The notes under the pieces are model-generated. The model was not told the origin of the DNA. It saw only the letters and a list, made by a program, of their open reading frames with translations, and ran no database searches. Made by a program: the position numbers and the translations under genes. From CAVPGH01 sp046726955 (GTDB lineage: Bacteria; Acidobacteriota; Vicinamibacteria; Fen-336): a stretch of 6,271 nucleotides of DNA. The DNA is taken from the NCBI GenBank assembly GCA_046726955.1, contig JBKPBQ010000029.1, positions 1 to 6,271 on the forward strand. Direction: 5' to 3'. This document shows, one piece after another, positions 5,507-6,271 of the stretch; the stretch's first letter is position 1; each line of letters begins with the position of its first letter.

Positions 5507-6271
5507 GTGCCGGCTTCGGATCCCGCCCCGTCGGGCGACAAGGCGGGGCGGGAGCGACTGAAAGGCGTCGTCCCGCCGCTCGTCACCCCGTTCCTGCCCG
5601 ACGGAAGCTTGGACCTCGCCTCCTTCGAGGGCAACGTCGAGGCGCTCTCCGCGTTCGACCTCGCCGGCTACCTCGTCATGGGCTCGAACGGCGAGGCGAG
5701 CAGCCTCGAGGAGGACGAGAAGCTCGCGCTCGTGCGCGCTGCGCGCAAGCACGCGCGGAGGCGCCTCGTCCTCGCCGGTACCGGCCTCGAGAGCACGCGT
5801 GCGACGATCGCGTTCACCCGCAAGGCCGCCGACGCCGGGGCGGAGATGGCGCTCGTCCTCACCCCCTGCTACTACAAGCCGCAGATGACGGTGGAGGTGC
5901 TGCGCCGGCATTTCGAGGCCGTGGCCGACGCCTCGCCGATCCCCGTGCTCCTCTACTCCGTTCCCGTCTTCACCGGCCTCCCCTGGCCGCTGCCGCTCTC
6001 GGTCGCGCTCGCCTCGCACCCGCGCATCCTGGGGATGAAGGAGTCGAGCGGAGACGTGGGCCTCCTCGGCCGCATCGTGTCGGCCGTGCCGCCGTCGTTC
6101 GCCGTCCTGTGCGGCTCCGCACCCGTCCTCTATCCCGCGCTGTGCGTCGGGGCGCCGGGCGGCGTCGTCGCCGTCGCGAACTGCGCCCCTCGGCCGGTGG
6201 CCGCGCTCTACCGCGCGTACGCGTCGGGCGACCACGCGCGCGCGCGCCGGCTCCAGGAGGCGGTGACACCC
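5507..6271 (+). CDS. Class I aldolase of the DHDPS/NAL superfamily, HOGA1-like (4-hydroxy-2-oxoglutarate aldolase type), C-terminus cut by window edge
   Basis: From the GTG at 5507 the frame stays open for 255 codons to the window end; full members have about 290-320 residues. It is a TIM barrel starting LKGVVPPLVTPFLPDGSLD (18-36). Key sites are GSNGE (59-63), where DapA has GTTGE, TPCYYKP (119-125), catalytic Y150 in LYSVPVFTG, and Schiff-base lysine K178 in GMKESSGD (176-183). The Tyr-Lys spacing of 28 equals that in DapA and human HOGA1. GSNGE, YSVPxxTGL and MKxSxGDV match HOGA1 wording, so cleavage of a 4-hydroxy-2-oxo acid to pyruvate plus an aldehyde such as glyoxylate is more likely than dihydrodipicolinate synthesis. 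The gene begins two bases after the GAF stop, so it is probably cotranscribed. No Shine-Dalgarno precedes the GTG; the next ATG (5678) lies inside the fold. The exact substrate is inference. Confidence 0.88.
   Translation, partial: MPASDPAPSGDKAGRERLKGVVPPLVTPFLPDGSLDLASFEGNVEALSAFDLAGYLVMGSNGEASSLEEDEKLALVRAARKHARRRLVLAGTGLESTRATIAFTRKAADAGAEMALVLTPCYYKPQMTVEVLRRHFEAVADASPIPVLLYSVPVFTGLPWPLPLSVALASHPRILGMKESSGDVGLLGRIVSAVPPSFAVLCGSAPVLYPALCVGAPGGVVAVANCAPRPVAALYRAYASGDHARARRLQEAVTP
5521..5553 (+). repeat. GC-rich 10-bp perfect hairpin in the first codons of the aldolase gene
   Basis: TCCCGCCCCG (5521-5530) is the exact reverse complement of CGGGGCGGGA (5544-5553), with a 13-base loop. The stem is almost entirely G-C and begins 17 bases after the GAF stop and 14 bases into the aldolase frame, where it encodes the variable N-terminal tail (about residues 5-16). 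No T-tract follows, so it is not a standard intrinsic terminator. It may lower aldolase translation, cause transcriptional pausing, or protect the upstream message; chance in GC-rich sequence is possible. Confidence 0.45.

Noticed and set aside
5432..6235. A 267-codon minus-strand frame opposite the aldolase
   Set aside because: It is rich in R/G/E/H without family motifs, while the plus-strand frame has all aldolase catalytic motifs in order.
5507..6271. Assignment of the aldolase as DapA (dihydrodipicolinate synthase)
   Set aside because: The GTTGE motif of DapA is replaced by GSNGE, and the Tyr and Lys motif surroundings follow HOGA1. No lysine-pathway genes are nearby.

Overview
The window is very GC-rich (roughly 70 % by eye, strong G/C preference at third codon positions) and densely packed with bacterial genes; no stretch longer than about 95 bases lacks a gene. 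The gene set (BlaI repressor plus M56 metallopeptidase, PdxJ, a PP2C phosphatase beside a cytosolic 'Hanks-type' kinase, a HOGA-like aldolase) and the protein wording suggest a high-GC soil or sediment bacterium of the Acidobacteriota/Myxococcota kind. That placement is inference only. I see no mobile element, CRISPR array, tRNA or rRNA.

Left part, minus strand (1-1335): a BlaI/MecI-type winged-helix repressor (931-1335) is followed, with a 4-base ATGA overlap, by an M56 (BlaR1/MecR1-type) membrane zinc peptidase that runs off the left edge. This is the classical repressor/sensor-protease pair. No beta-lactamase or other obvious target is visible in the window.

Middle, plus strand (1359-4135): pdxJ (vitamin B6 synthesis) is divergent from blaI, with only 23 bases between them. 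Those bases hold a near-perfect palindrome that also supplies a -10-like TATACT in each direction. After pdxJ comes a well-formed sigma70-type promoter (TTGACC, 17 bases, TATTCT) serving a PP2C phosphatase gene, then, 17 bases on, a soluble Ser/Thr kinase with a TPR-like tail. The two are natural antagonists in one signalling module.

Right part, plus strand (4231-6271): an extended -10 promoter (TGCTATAAT) precedes a probable three-gene operon. It encodes an SDR oxidoreductase, a small GAF-domain protein (4-base overlap) and a class I aldolase of the DHDPS/NAL superfamily (2-base gap, cut by the right edge). The aldolase's GSNGE and YSVP...MKESSGD motifs resemble 4-hydroxy-2-oxoglutarate aldolase (HOGA1) more than DapA. 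A 10-bp perfect GC hairpin lies in its first codons.

The genes are ordinary families. The most interesting signals are regulatory: the shared blaI/pdxJ palindrome, the consistently very short predicted leaders, and the hairpin at the GAF/aldolase junction. I did not find convincing evidence of a wholly new system.
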